Assembly: GCF_004345605.1 (NCBI RefSeq)
Contig: NZ_SLVY01000001.1
Location: forward strand, 372,001-436,000
Length of the DNA stretch: 64,000 nucleotides
DNA from: Rhodococcus sp. SMB37
GTDB lineage: Bacteria; Actinomycetota; Actinomycetes; Mycobacteriales; Mycobacteriaceae
Reading direction: 5' to 3'
Position numbers and translations under genes: made by a program. The notes under the pieces were generated by a model, which was not told the DNA's origin, ran no database searches, and worked only from the letters and a program-made list of their open reading frames with translations. Positions 37,401 to 46,021 of this stretch are shown here, one piece after another (position 1 is the stretch's first letter; the number at the start of each line of letters is the position of its first letter).

Positions 37401-39002
37401 CTACTTGTCGACCCATGCCTCGTCCAGGTAGACGCCCGCTCCACTCGGCGTGCCCGTGATGATCAGGTCCTTCACGTAGTCCTGGGTGAAGAGGTATCCG
37501 GTCTGGTATCGCCAGTTCCGCAGTGGGGCGTCGTTGGAGATCTCCCCGTTGACCACTTCGTATGCCTCCGAGACCGCCTCCGGATCCTGTGATGCCCGAC
37601 TCGTCTCGAATGCTTCGTCCACCTTGGGATTCGAGTAGCCGGTGATATTGCGCGTGCCGTTGGAGTGGAACCGCTCGTAGATGCCGTCCATGTTCTGCGA
37701 CAGGGCGGCCGCGATCCCGAGCTGGAACTCACCCGCGTTGAGGGCACCTTCGAGCGTGGCGTAGTCCATAGCGTCGATCTGGATGGTGAGTCCGTCGATC
37801 TGTTGTGCCTGCGACTGCAGGACCTGCGACACCTGCTCGAGTGCGGGAAGACCCGCGAATGTGCTCAGACGCAAGGTCAGATCGGACTTGCCGGTGCGGT
37901 CCAGATACTCGTCGAACAGCTTCTGTGCCTCTTCGATGTCCTTCTCGGGGAACTTCCCGAGCGAGTCGTCGCGGTAGGGACTGTCCGGATAGAGGAACGC
38001 GTCGACCGGTTCGTCGCCCGGGTACACGGCGCTGTTGATCTGGGCGCTGTCGAACGTCTTCAGGATCGCGAGGCGTAACTGCGGGTCCTTCAGGTCGGGG
38101 TCTTCGAGGTTGAAATTCAAGCCGGTTCCGCCGACGAGGGGCAGGCTGTGGACCGTGTACCCTTCCGCTTCGATCGCCTTGGCATCCTTCGCCAGCAGCG
38201 ACCAGTCGATGTCGATCTCGCCGGCACGCAACGCGTTCAGACGCTGGTCGTCCTGGCCGATCACTTCGAGTACGTAACTGTCGAGGTACGGGGCGCCTTC
38301 GTTCCAGTAACCGGGGTTGGCCGTGTAGGTTGCTTTCGAATTCCGGACCCAGGTGTCGAGGGTGAAAGGACCGGCACCGATCGGCGCGTTTCCGAAATCG
38401 GGGCCCAGCTGCGTGATCGCTGTCGGCGACCCGATCATGCCGAGGCCCTGTGTCAATGCCCAGGGAAGCTGGAAGTTCGTCTGTTCCGAGACGACTTCGA
38501 CTGTGAGTGGGTCGACGACCCGCCACGTGAGCGGAGCCGCGACCAGAGCAGAGGGCGAGAGATTCGCTGGATCCTTGATGCGATCCCAGTTGAAGACGAC
38601 AGCGTCGGCGTCGAACGGGGTGCCGTCGGTGAACTGGACACCGTCCCGAAGTGTCAAGGTCCATGTCCGGCCGTCCTCGGAGTCGAACGACGACGCCATC
38701 GAGGGCACGAACTGTTCGTCCTCGACGTCGTAACGTATGAGGGTGCCGAAGACGGGCACACACCGTTCGAATGCGTTGCTGGCACACCAGACCGGATCCA
38801 TCGTCTTGCCCTCGACGTTGATGGCCATCACCAGTTCGCCGCCGGGTACGGGCGTGTCGGAACCTGTGCCTCCACCTCCCGACGAATTCCCACCACCGCA
38901 CCCGGCGGCCACCATCACCGACGCGACGGCCAGAAGCAACGGTCGAGAAATCCCTCGTCGTGCACCGACTCGCGGCAACACGTGCAGTCGACTCACTGGC
39001 AC
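37401..39002 (-). CDS. ABC transporter substrate-binding lipoprotein (SBP_bac_5), second of two
   Basis: The 533-residue protein starts with a basic n-region and hydrophobic stretch ending VMVAAGC, a lipobox, followed by a Gly/Ser linker. The mature part has the family 5 solute-binding pattern: VFGTLIRYDVEDEQFVPSMASSFDSEDGRTWTLTLRDGVQFTDGTPFDADAVVFNWDRI near residue 90-150 and IGAGPFTLDTWVRN near 210. Start GTG 39002 follows AGGAG; a GTG at 38996 is possible. It is separated from the first binding protein gene by a strong hairpin. Confidence 0.9.
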   Translation of the reverse strand: MPVSRLHVLPRVGARRGISRPLLLAVASVMVAAGCGGGNSSGGGGTGSDTPVPGGELVMAINVEGKTMDPVWCASNAFERCVPVFGTLIRYDVEDEQFVPSMASSFDSEDGRTWTLTLRDGVQFTDGTPFDADAVVFNWDRIKDPANLSPSALVAAPLTWRVVDPLTVEVVSEQTNFQLPWALTQGLGMIGSPTAITQLGPDFGNAPIGAGPFTLDTWVRNSKATYTANPGYWNEGAPYLDSYVLEVIGQDDQRLNALRAGEIDIDWSLLAKDAKAIEAEGYTVHSLPLVGGTGLNFNLEDPDLKDPQLRLAILKTFDSAQINSAVYPGDEPVDAFLYPDSPYRDDSLGKFPEKDIEEAQKLFDEYLDRTGKSDLTLRLSTFAGLPALEQVSQVLQSQAQQIDGLTIQIDAMDYATLEGALNAGEFQLGIAAALSQNMDGIYERFHSNGTRNITGYSNPKVDEAFETSRASQDPEAVSEAYEVVNGEISNDAPLRNWRYQTGYLFTQDYVKDLIITGTPSGAGVYLDEAWVDK

Positions 39003-39025
39003 TTGCACTCCTGTCGTAGTTCCGG

Positions 39026-39072
39026 GCCTGCTGCGGGTACCAGCCCCATCGGGACCACTACCCGCAGCAGGC
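39026..39072 (-). terminator. Intercistronic hairpin between the two substrate-binding protein genes
   Basis: GCCTGCTGCGGGTA (39026-39039) pairs perfectly over 14 bp with 39059-39072 around a 19-nt loop. It sits inside the importer operon, directly after the first binding-protein stop. It may be a partial terminator or an RNA-stabilising structure that raises the first binding protein above the rest. Confidence 0.65.
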
Positions 39073-39095
39073 ACTTCCGAGATTCGCGGTCAGGG

Positions 39096-40670
39096 TTATT
39101 CGGTAACCCAGATTTCCTCGGGCAGCGGCGATCCGAGCGCATACACCTCGACACCGTGCACGTTGTCGGCCCATACGACTCCGGGGACGGCGCGGTAGTA
39201 CCAGATGCCCGGGACGAGTTCGGTCAGACGTTCCTGCACCGTGTTGTACGCGGGCTTACGCTCGTCGACATCCTCCGAGATGCGGCCGGCATCGAGCGCG
39301 GCATCGAGCTCGGGATCGGACACGCCCACGTTGTTGCCGGCCGAGGCACTGTGGAAGGCCAGCCACAGCGGGGAGTCGGGGTCCTGGATGACGGCCGAGG
39401 AAATCAGCATGTCGAAGTCATGGGATCCGGTCCGCGCCACAGCCTGGGGGTAGTCGACCACGTCGACGTTCATCTCGACGTTCTCGAATGCGCTGAGCTG
39501 CGCCTGGAGTGCCTCACCGAGGGTCCTGCTCTCGGTGGTCGGGTACGACAGGAACGAGAACGACACCGGCTTGCCTTCTCCGGCGAGTTCGTCGAACAGC
39601 TTCTGGGCAGTCTCCGGATCGGTCTCCTTGAGCGGGATGTCGGTGAAGAACGGTGAGCTATCGGCGAAGAGCGTTTCCGGGACCTCGCCCAGTCCGTTGT
39701 AGACAGCGGTGTTGATCGCGTCGAGGTCGACGGCGAGTGCCACGGCGCGACGGGCACGCTCATCGTCGAACGGTGCGCGCCGGAAGTTCATGCCCATGAA
39801 CTGACCGCCACCGGTCGCCACGACTTCCGCGTTGAGGCCCGCACTCTCGAGCTTGTCGATGCTCTCCCAGTTCGTCTCCGACGCGAGATCCGCTGCGCCG
39901 GTGGTCATCGCGTTCACGCGCTGGTTGGTGTCGCTCACCGTGCGGATCGTGAGGCTGTCCAGATACGGTTTGGGCGCATCCCAGTAGTCCGGGTTCTTGG
40001 TCAGTTTCACGGCGTCCTGACGTGACCACGATTCCAGAGTGAACGGTCCGGCACCGATGGGGTTCTCGTCGAATGCGGCCTGACCCTGTTCGAGCGCGGC
40101 GGGGGACGCGATCCAGTTCAGCGAACTCCCCACGACCGCCTGAGCGTAGTGCGGGTTCTCCGATCGCATCGTGACCGTGAGAGTGGTCGGATCCTCGACG
40201 CGTGTCTCCTCGATCTGCGCTGCCCACCGTCCCGAAGTGGATCCCAGCGTGGGATCGGTCAGACGATCCCAGTTGTACTTCACTGCGGCGGCGTCGAGCG
40301 GTGTGCCGTCGGTGAAGACGAGGTCGGGCCGAAGCTTCAGGGTGAACGTCTTGCCGCCGTCGAGGGTCGAGAACTCGGTGGCCATCCTGTAGTCGATCTC
40401 GAGGCTCTCGATATCGTTGATCATCAAGGTGCCGTACAGCGCGTTGCCGAGCGTGGGCTGGAATGCCCAGTAGTTGGTCAATGCGGCGGGATCGAGCGAC
40501 CGTGGCTCACCCGTCTGCAATACCTCGAGGGTGCCTCCCGCGACCGGATCCCCCGATTCGATCGGCGCGCTCGGACCATCCGAACCCGAGTCGCCGCACG
40601 AGCTCAGGAGGAGGACGGCAGCGAACGCAGCTGCGCCTGCTGACAGTACACGTCTGTGTCGAAACATCAT
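39096..40670 (-). CDS. ABC transporter substrate-binding lipoprotein (SBP_bac_5), first of two
   Basis: The 524-residue protein begins MMFRHRRVLSAGAAAFAAV and has lipobox LLLSSC near residue 25, so it is membrane-anchored outside the cell. Solute-binding family 5 features include LGNALYGTLMIND, KTFTLKLRPDLVFTDGTPLDAAAVKYNWDRLTD and NPIGAGPFTLESWSRQDAVKL. It resembles the second binding protein over the same blocks but is clearly divergent, so the two may take different ligands. It is first in the importer operon, behind operator copy B. Confidence 0.92.
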   Translation of the reverse strand: MMFRHRRVLSAGAAAFAAVLLLSSCGDSGSDGPSAPIESGDPVAGGTLEVLQTGEPRSLDPAALTNYWAFQPTLGNALYGTLMINDIESLEIDYRMATEFSTLDGGKTFTLKLRPDLVFTDGTPLDAAAVKYNWDRLTDPTLGSTSGRWAAQIEETRVEDPTTLTVTMRSENPHYAQAVVGSSLNWIASPAALEQGQAAFDENPIGAGPFTLESWSRQDAVKLTKNPDYWDAPKPYLDSLTIRTVSDTNQRVNAMTTGAADLASETNWESIDKLESAGLNAEVVATGGGQFMGMNFRRAPFDDERARRAVALAVDLDAINTAVYNGLGEVPETLFADSSPFFTDIPLKETDPETAQKLFDELAGEGKPVSFSFLSYPTTESRTLGEALQAQLSAFENVEMNVDVVDYPQAVARTGSHDFDMLISSAVIQDPDSPLWLAFHSASAGNNVGVSDPELDAALDAGRISEDVDERKPAYNTVQERLTELVPGIWYYRAVPGVVWADNVHGVEVYALGSPLPEEIWVTE

Positions 40671-40806
40671 GGCCTCTCACAAGAATGGGGTCGTCCCGGA
40701 CGATGCCCGTGGACGGTCGGAGGTCGAGGTACGGCAACGGATATCGGCGTACAGAGATCGACAGCCCGGACAATCGAGACGCCCGAGCGTGACGGCGATC
40801 ACAGGA

Positions 40807-40835
40807 AGTATCACCATTCCCGCGCCAACATTCAA
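40807..40835 (-). promoter_or_regulatory. Candidate promoter of the importer operon
   Basis: On the minus strand TTGAAT (40830-40835) and GATACT (40807-40812) are separated by exactly 17 bp. The -35 box overlaps the CTTG end of operator copy B, so a protein bound there would contact or block RNA polymerase. This predicts a 5' leader of about 130 nt. Confidence 0.4.
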
Positions 40836-40858
40836 GTATTGCCATCCTTGTAATGATT
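40833..40858 (-). promoter_or_regulatory. Catabolic-cluster operator, copy B
   Basis: Read on the minus strand it is AATCATTACAAGGATGGC followed by AATACTTG; 23 of 26 positions match copy D. It lies between the importer operon (-) and the reductase-dehydratase-ligase operon (+), 70 bp before the latter's ATG, and is oriented toward the importer. Confidence 0.7.
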
Positions 40859-40928
40859 GAAGTAGCGTGCGAACCGAGCGCAACCTCCGTACGTGCCCGG
40901 GTGGGCTGAGGAAGGAATTCGGTTTCTG

Positions 40929-41912
40929 ATGTTTTCGGCAGTAGTGATCGAGAAGGGCGAAACCGGCCAGACGGTGACGCGCACGAGCATTGAAGAAACG
41001 GCACTCCCCGAAGGGGACGTGACCGTCGACGTGGAATATTCCACACTGAATTTCAAGGACGCATTGGCCATCACCGGCAAATCCCCTGTGGTGCGGAAAT
41101 TTCCGATGGTCCCCGGTATCGACCTCGCCGGCGTCGTCTCCGACAGCTCCCACCCGGAGTGGAAGGCCGGCGACCGCGTCGTCCTCAACGGCTGGGGCGT
41201 CGGCGAGACCCACTGGGGTGGATTCGCCCAGAAGGCACGTCCGAAGGGCGACTGGCTGATCCCCCTGCCCGACGCGTTCAGTGCACGCCAGGCGATGGCG
41301 ATCGGCACCGCCGGGTACACGGCGAGCCTGTGTGTGGATGCCCTGGTGGACTTCGGCGTGGCCCCCGAGCAGGGCGAAATCCTGGTCACCGGCGCAACGG
41401 GTGGTGTCGGCAGCGTCGCGATCGCTCTGTTGACGAAGGCCGGGTTCACCGTGGCCGCTGCGACCGGCAAGACAGCCGAGGCCGAATACCTGCAACAGCT
41501 GGGTGCCTCCACCGTCATCGACCGCGCCGAACTCGCCTCGGCCGGAAAGCCCATGCAGAAGGAGCGGTGGGCCGGCGTCATCGATACCGCAGGTAGCCAT
41601 ACCCTTGCCAATGCGTGCGCGCAGACCCGCTACGGCGGTGCAGTCGCCGCGTGCGGCCTGGCACAGGGCATGGATTTCCCGGCCTCGGTGGCGCCCTTCA
41701 TCCTTCGCGGAGTGTCGCTGCTCGGGATCGACAGCGTGATGGCGCCGCGCGAACGACGCCTGACCGCGTGGGCACGCCTGTCCCGCGATCTCGAGGCGAG
41801 CACGCTCGACACGATCACCCAGGAGGTGTCGCTGGAGGAGGCGATCACCGCGGCGAACCAGCTCATGGACGGCACGGTGCGCGGCCGCATCGTCGTCGAC
41901 GTCAATCGATAA
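40929..41912 (+). CDS. MDR-family enoyl-CoA/acryloyl-CoA reductase (AcuI-like)
   Basis: The 327-residue zinc-free medium-chain reductase starts [23 protein letters not shown]. It shows [33 protein letters not shown] near residue 45, [29 protein letters not shown] near 95, and the cofactor motif [23 protein letters not shown] near 155. This pattern matches the YhdH/AcuI acrylyl-CoA reductase (NADPH) group. ATG 40929 is chosen over an in-frame start at 40893. It leads a three-gene operon with a MaoC dehydratase and a ligase, so it probably reduces an enoyl-CoA of this pathway. Confidence 0.87.
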   Translation: MFSAVVIEKGETGQTVTRTSIEETALPEGDVTVDVEYSTLNFKDALAITGKSPVVRKFPMVPGIDLAGVVSDSSHPEWKAGDRVVLNGWGVGETHWGGFAQKARPKGDWLIPLPDAFSARQAMAIGTAGYTASLCVDALVDFGVAPEQGEILVTGATGGVGSVAIALLTKAGFTVAAATGKTAEAEYLQQLGASTVIDRAELASAGKPMQKERWAGVIDTAGSHTLANACAQTRYGGAVAACGLAQGMDFPASVAPFILRGVSLLGIDSVMAPRERRLTAWARLSRDLEASTLDTITQEVSLEEAITAANQLMDGTVRGRIVVDVNR

Positions 41913-41923
41913 CAGGAGCACCA

Positions 41924-43120
41924 GTGACAAAGAAGTCCGAAAACACCAGCCCTGTCGAACTCGACCTGTCCGACGTCGACCATCGCGTCGGAAAACCAAT
42001 CGGTGGCGGGCAACTGTGGGATCCGTGCAGCACCTCCGACATCCGTCGGTGGGTGATGGCGATGGACAACCCCAATCCGATCCACTGGGATCACGAATTC
42101 GCACGTAATTCGCGATACGGCGGCATCATCGCCCCGCAGTCGATCGCCGTAGGATTGGACTACGGCCACGGCGCGGCGCCGGCGTGCGTGGGACGCATCC
42201 CCGAGAGTCATCTCATCTTCGGCGGCGAGGAATGGTGGTTCTACGGCTGCCCGGTCCGCCCGGGCGACAAGCTGTTCCAGGAGCGGCGCTTCCACGACTA
42301 CAAGGTGGCCGAGACGAAGTTCGCCGGCCCCACCATGTTCTCGCGGGGCGACACCGTCCACAAGAATCAGAACGGTGTCCTCGTCGCCAAGGAGCGTTCC
42401 ACCGCCATCCGGTATCTGTCCGCCGAGGCCACCAAGCGCGGGATGTACGAGAACCAACTCGGCGAGAAGAAGAAGTGGACCAACGCCGAGCTGCTCGACA
42501 TCGAGAATCTCCGCTACGAATGGCTCCTGACCACCCGGTCCGGAATCTCTCCGCGTTTCGACGAGGTGAAGATCGGCGACACACTGCCCCGACGGGTCCT
42601 CGGGCCCCACACCATCGCCTCGTTCACCACCGAGTACCGTGCATTCCTCTTCAACATCTGGGGCACGTTCGAGTGGGTGGCACCCGAAGGCATCGAGGAT
42701 CCGTGGGTCTACCAGGATCCGGGCTGGGTCGAAGGTTTCGGCTTCGACGAGGAAGGCGCCAAGATCGATCCGCGTAAGCGCGACGGTCTTTACGTCGGCC
42801 CGTCCCGCGGACACATCGACGAGGAGAAGGCCGGCGAAGTCGGCATGGCGCGCGCCTACGGATACGGCGCGACGATGGGCGCCTGGTGCACCGACTTCCT
42901 TGCCAACTGGGCCGGCCTCGACGGCATGGTGCGCCACATCAAATCGGATTTCCGCGGGCCTGCCTTCGAAGGCGATGTCACGTACTTCGACGCCGAGATC
43001 GTCGACAAGGAGCCCATGTCGACCTGGGGCGTACCGCTCGTCCAGGTCAAGCTCCGACTGACCAACCAGGACGGCACCGTCCTCGTGTCCTCCCTCGCCG
43101 AGGTCGAGCTGCCGCTCTAG
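41924..43120 (+). CDS. Double-hotdog MaoC-like dehydratase
   Basis: The 398-residue protein contains two hotdog-type halves: an N-terminal FAS1-dehydratase-like domain with DIRRWVMAMDNPNPIHWDHEFARNSRYGGIIAPQ (residues 40-75), and a C-terminal half with LFNIWGTFEWV and GATMGAWCTDFLANWAGLDGMVRHIKSDFRGPAFEGDVTYFDAEIVD. A MaoC-type hydratase on bulky CoA esters is likely, as for steroid side-chain hydratases. GTG 41924 follows CAGGAGC. It is 11 bp from the reductase gene. Confidence 0.85.
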   Translation: MTKKSENTSPVELDLSDVDHRVGKPIGGGQLWDPCSTSDIRRWVMAMDNPNPIHWDHEFARNSRYGGIIAPQSIAVGLDYGHGAAPACVGRIPESHLIFGGEEWWFYGCPVRPGDKLFQERRFHDYKVAETKFAGPTMFSRGDTVHKNQNGVLVAKERSTAIRYLSAEATKRGMYENQLGEKKKWTNAELLDIENLRYEWLLTTRSGISPRFDEVKIGDTLPRRVLGPHTIASFTTEYRAFLFNIWGTFEWVAPEGIEDPWVYQDPGWVEGFGFDEEGAKIDPRKRDGLYVGPSRGHIDEEKAGEVGMARAYGYGATMGAWCTDFLANWAGLDGMVRHIKSDFRGPAFEGDVTYFDAEIVDKEPMSTWGVPLVQVKLRLTNQDGTVLVSSLAEVELPL

Positions 43121-43150
43121 CGGCACCGCGCAGACAACAGGAAGTCATCC

Positions 43151-44857
43151 ATGAGTACTGAGACGAAGGCAGAAGCGGTGGACTCTGTTTCGATCGTGTC
43201 GGGACCACCGCTGAGCGACGAACCCGGGCTCGGAGCACTCACCCTGCCCGGTTTCCTGCGTGAGGTGACCGAGCTGTACGGCGATCGCGAAGCGCTCGTG
43301 ATGCACGGAGCCGACGGCGTCACGCGATGGACCTACTCCGAATTGTGGGAGCGGGCGATCGACGTCGCGCGCGCACTGCGGGGGCTCGGCCTCGCGAAGG
43401 ACGGGCGCGTGGGCGTGCTGATGACGAACCGCCCGGAGTGGATCACGGCGGTCTTCGGCGCCTCCCTTGCGGGAGGCGTCGCAGTCACACTCAGCACGTT
43501 CTCGACCCCGTCGGAGCTCGAGTACATGCTCGAGACCTCGGGCGTGGAGATCCTGCTGTTCGAGCGCAATGTCCTGAAGACGGACTTCGCTGCAGCCCTG
43601 ACCGATCTGGAACCGCAGATCGGGGCGGCCGGGAGCGCCGAGGTGCATTCGGCGAAGTTTCCTTTCCTCCGTCACGTCGCGATGGTCGGGAAGAAGGCCG
43701 AAGGCGAGTCGATCGAGTCGTGGGACGAGTTCCTCATCCACGGACAATCTCAGCCCCGCGAACTGGTCGAGGCGTCCGCCGCGGCAGTACAGCCCAGCGA
43801 TGTGGCCGTGCTGTTCTTCTCCTCCGGTTCGACCAGCAAGCCGAAGGGCATTCTGAGCGCGCATCGCGGGGTGTCCATTCAGATGTGGCGATTCCGGCGG
43901 ATGTACGGATTCTCGCCCGAGCTGAACATTCGATGCTGGACGGCGAACGGCTACTTCTGGTCGGGGAACTTCGCGATGGCGCTCGGCAACACCCTTGCCA
44001 GTGGTGGGTCACTGGTCCTGCAACCGACCTTCGATCCGGGCGAAGCACTCGAGCTCATCGAGAAAGAACGGGTGAACTTCCCGTTCGCCTGGCCGCACCA
44101 ATGGGCTCAGCTCGTCGGCGCACCGAACTGGGACAAGGCGGATCTGAGCAGCCTCCGCTACGTCGACTTCAATACCCCGGTTGCACGTCACCCCACGGTG
44201 ACAGACGAGTGGCACGAGCCTGGCCACGCGTACGGAAATACCGAAACCTTCACGATCAGTACGTGTTACCCCGCCAATACCCCGCCCGATGTGGCCGCGG
44301 GCAGCAGCGGAAAGCCGTTGCCCGGAGTGACGATCCGAATCGTCGATGCATTGACCGGCGAGGTCGTTCCCCGAGGTGAGCGAGGCGAGATCTGTGTCAA
44401 GGGACCGACGTTGATGCTCGGCTACATCGGCACTCCGCTCAGTGAGACGGTCGACGATCACGGGTTCTTCCACACCGGCGACGGCGGCTACGTCGACGAC
44501 ACCGGGCGCCTCTACTGGGAGGGCCGGCTCACCGACATCATCAAGACCGGCGGCGCGAACGTGTCTCCCCTCGAGGTCGACGAAGCACTCGTCGCGTACC
44601 CCGGGGTCAAGGTGGCGCGCACGGTCGGTGTCCCCCACGACACGCTCGGGGAGGTCGTCGTCTCCTGCATAGTGGCGCACGCAGGAGCCGACCTCGATGT
44701 CGCCGGGGTTCGTGGATACCTACGCGAACGGCTTGCCAGTTACAAGGTTCCGCGGGAGGTTCTGTTCTTCGACAACGACGAGATCAGCCTCACCGGCACC
44801 GCGAAGATCAAGTCGAGCGACATCAAGGAGCTCGCCATCAAGCGTCTCCAGAAATAG
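43151..44857 (+). CDS. AMP-forming acyl-CoA ligase
   Basis: The 568-residue adenylate-forming enzyme has VLFFSSGSTSKPKGILSAHRGVSIQMW (P-loop) near residue 220, HAYGNTETFTIST (A5) near 360, FHTGDGGYVDDTGRLYWEGRLTDIIKTGGANVSPLEVDEAL (A7-A8) near 440 and the catalytic Lys in SLTGTAKIKSSDIKEL near the C-terminus. It resembles long-chain and cyclic-acid CoA ligases. It ends the reductase-MaoC-ligase operon, followed by a very strong terminator. This is the second ligase of the catabolic block. Confidence 0.9.
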   Translation: MSTETKAEAVDSVSIVSGPPLSDEPGLGALTLPGFLREVTELYGDREALVMHGADGVTRWTYSELWERAIDVARALRGLGLAKDGRVGVLMTNRPEWITAVFGASLAGGVAVTLSTFSTPSELEYMLETSGVEILLFERNVLKTDFAAALTDLEPQIGAAGSAEVHSAKFPFLRHVAMVGKKAEGESIESWDEFLIHGQSQPRELVEASAAAVQPSDVAVLFFSSGSTSKPKGILSAHRGVSIQMWRFRRMYGFSPELNIRCWTANGYFWSGNFAMALGNTLASGGSLVLQPTFDPGEALELIEKERVNFPFAWPHQWAQLVGAPNWDKADLSSLRYVDFNTPVARHPTVTDEWHEPGHAYGNTETFTISTCYPANTPPDVAAGSSGKPLPGVTIRIVDALTGEVVPRGERGEICVKGPTLMLGYIGTPLSETVDDHGFFHTGDGGYVDDTGRLYWEGRLTDIIKTGGANVSPLEVDEALVAYPGVKVARTVGVPHDTLGEVVVSCIVAHAGADLDVAGVRGYLRERLASYKVPREVLFFDNDEISLTGTAKIKSSDIKELAIKRLQK

Positions 44858-44871
44858 CCGACCGCCACCAG

Positions 44872-44918
44872 AGCGAGAGGTCCTGCACACGTCGGCAGTG
44901 TGTGCAGGACCTCTCGCT
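44872..44918. terminator. Very strong bidirectional terminator
   Basis: A perfect 19-bp stem starting AGCGAGAGGTCCTGCACAC (44872-44890) pairs with 44900-44918 over a 9-nt loop. It separates the convergent ligase (+) and acyl-CoA dehydrogenase (-) operons and can serve both. Confidence 0.9.
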
Positions 44919-44932
44919 TCTCGCGTTCGGAT

Positions 44933-46021
44933 TCAGGAGGCGGGCCGGTACCGCTGTGCGAGGTACGCCCGGTGCAGAGCAGGTGAGCCGAACAGCGAGC
45001 GGTTGAGCGTCGCGCGCTTGAGATACACGTGGATGCCGCTCTCCCACGTGTAGCCCATTCCTCCGTGCAACTGCATGGCCTTGCCGGCGATCTCGACGGC
45101 CGCCGCACAGCTGTAGACCTTGGCCATCGAGGTCGCAGTCGTCGCCTCCGGGTCTTCGGACACCAGGCTGCGCACTGCCGCGTCGACCAGTGTTCGGGCC
45201 ACCGTCACCTGGACGAGCATGTCGGCGCAGGCGTGCTTGACCGCCTGGAACGAGCCGATCTTGCGCCCGAACTGCTCGCGCATCCCGGCGTAGGCAACGG
45301 TAGCGTCGAGCATCGCCTCGCTCGAGCCGAGACTGTCGCAGGCCACGCCCACAGCAGCACGGTCGTGCAGCCGGTGCAGTGCCTCCTGCGGATCACCGTG
45401 GAATCGCCACAACGATTCCGGCGGGATCGCCACCCCCTCGGCGAGCACCGTGCCGAAACTGCGTGTCGCGTCCACGACCGGCTGTTCGGTCACCACGAGT
45501 CCGGGCGCCCGCGGGTCGAGATCGATGACGACGATCGTGCCATCGGGTTCTCGCGCCGGTACGAGGAGCCGGTCTGCGCCGGGAGCGTCGAGCACGAACG
45601 CCGCGGCGCCCCGCAGAAACGCTCCCTGCGGCTCGACCTCCACCTGGAACTGGGCCCGGCCTGCTGATTCCCCGCCGAGGACGAACACCGGAACGGTGCT
45701 TCCCGAGGCTGTGTCGCGGAGTAGACGCTCACGCTCGGGGCCGGATTCGAGGAGCGCGAGGGCCGCCACGGTGAGTGACGCGACCGCCGGATAGGGCCCG
45801 CGTGCGGACGCGCGGCCGATCTCCCGGAGAATCACGGCAACCTCGGCGAAGGTGCCGTCGGCACCGTCGAATTCGCTCGGAACTTCGAGGCCGAGCCATC
45901 CGGACGTGCTGATCGACTCCCAGTCGACCGGCGCGTCGTGGCCTGACCGTGCCAACAGGCCTCGCGCGACGGACCGTAGTTCGTCGTGGAACTCGGACAG
46001 GTCTGGGAGTGAGTCGGTCAT
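44933..46021 (-). CDS. Acyl-CoA dehydrogenase, small/non-canonical subunit (pair 1)
   Basis: The 362-residue protein has the acyl-CoA dehydrogenase fold, with helical N-domain (GWLGLEVPSEFDGADGTFAEVAVILREIGR), YAGMREQFGRKIGSFQAVKHACADMLVQ near residue 250 and AMQLHGGMGYTWESGIHVYLKRATLNRSLFG near the end. The N-terminal and beta-domain segments are short and poorly conserved, as in the partner subunits of heteromeric steroid acyl-CoA dehydrogenases. It overlaps the larger dehydrogenase gene by 4 bp (ATGA), so a heteromeric complex is likely. Confidence 0.88.
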   Translation of the reverse strand: MTDSLPDLSEFHDELRSVARGLLARSGHDAPVDWESISTSGWLGLEVPSEFDGADGTFAEVAVILREIGRASARGPYPAVASLTVAALALLESGPERERLLRDTASGSTVPVFVLGGESAGRAQFQVEVEPQGAFLRGAAAFVLDAPGADRLLVPAREPDGTIVVIDLDPRAPGLVVTEQPVVDATRSFGTVLAEGVAIPPESLWRFHGDPQEALHRLHDRAAVGVACDSLGSSEAMLDATVAYAGMREQFGRKIGSFQAVKHACADMLVQVTVARTLVDAAVRSLVSEDPEATTATSMAKVYSCAAAVEIAGKAMQLHGGMGYTWESGIHVYLKRATLNRSLFGSPALHRAYLAQRYRPAS

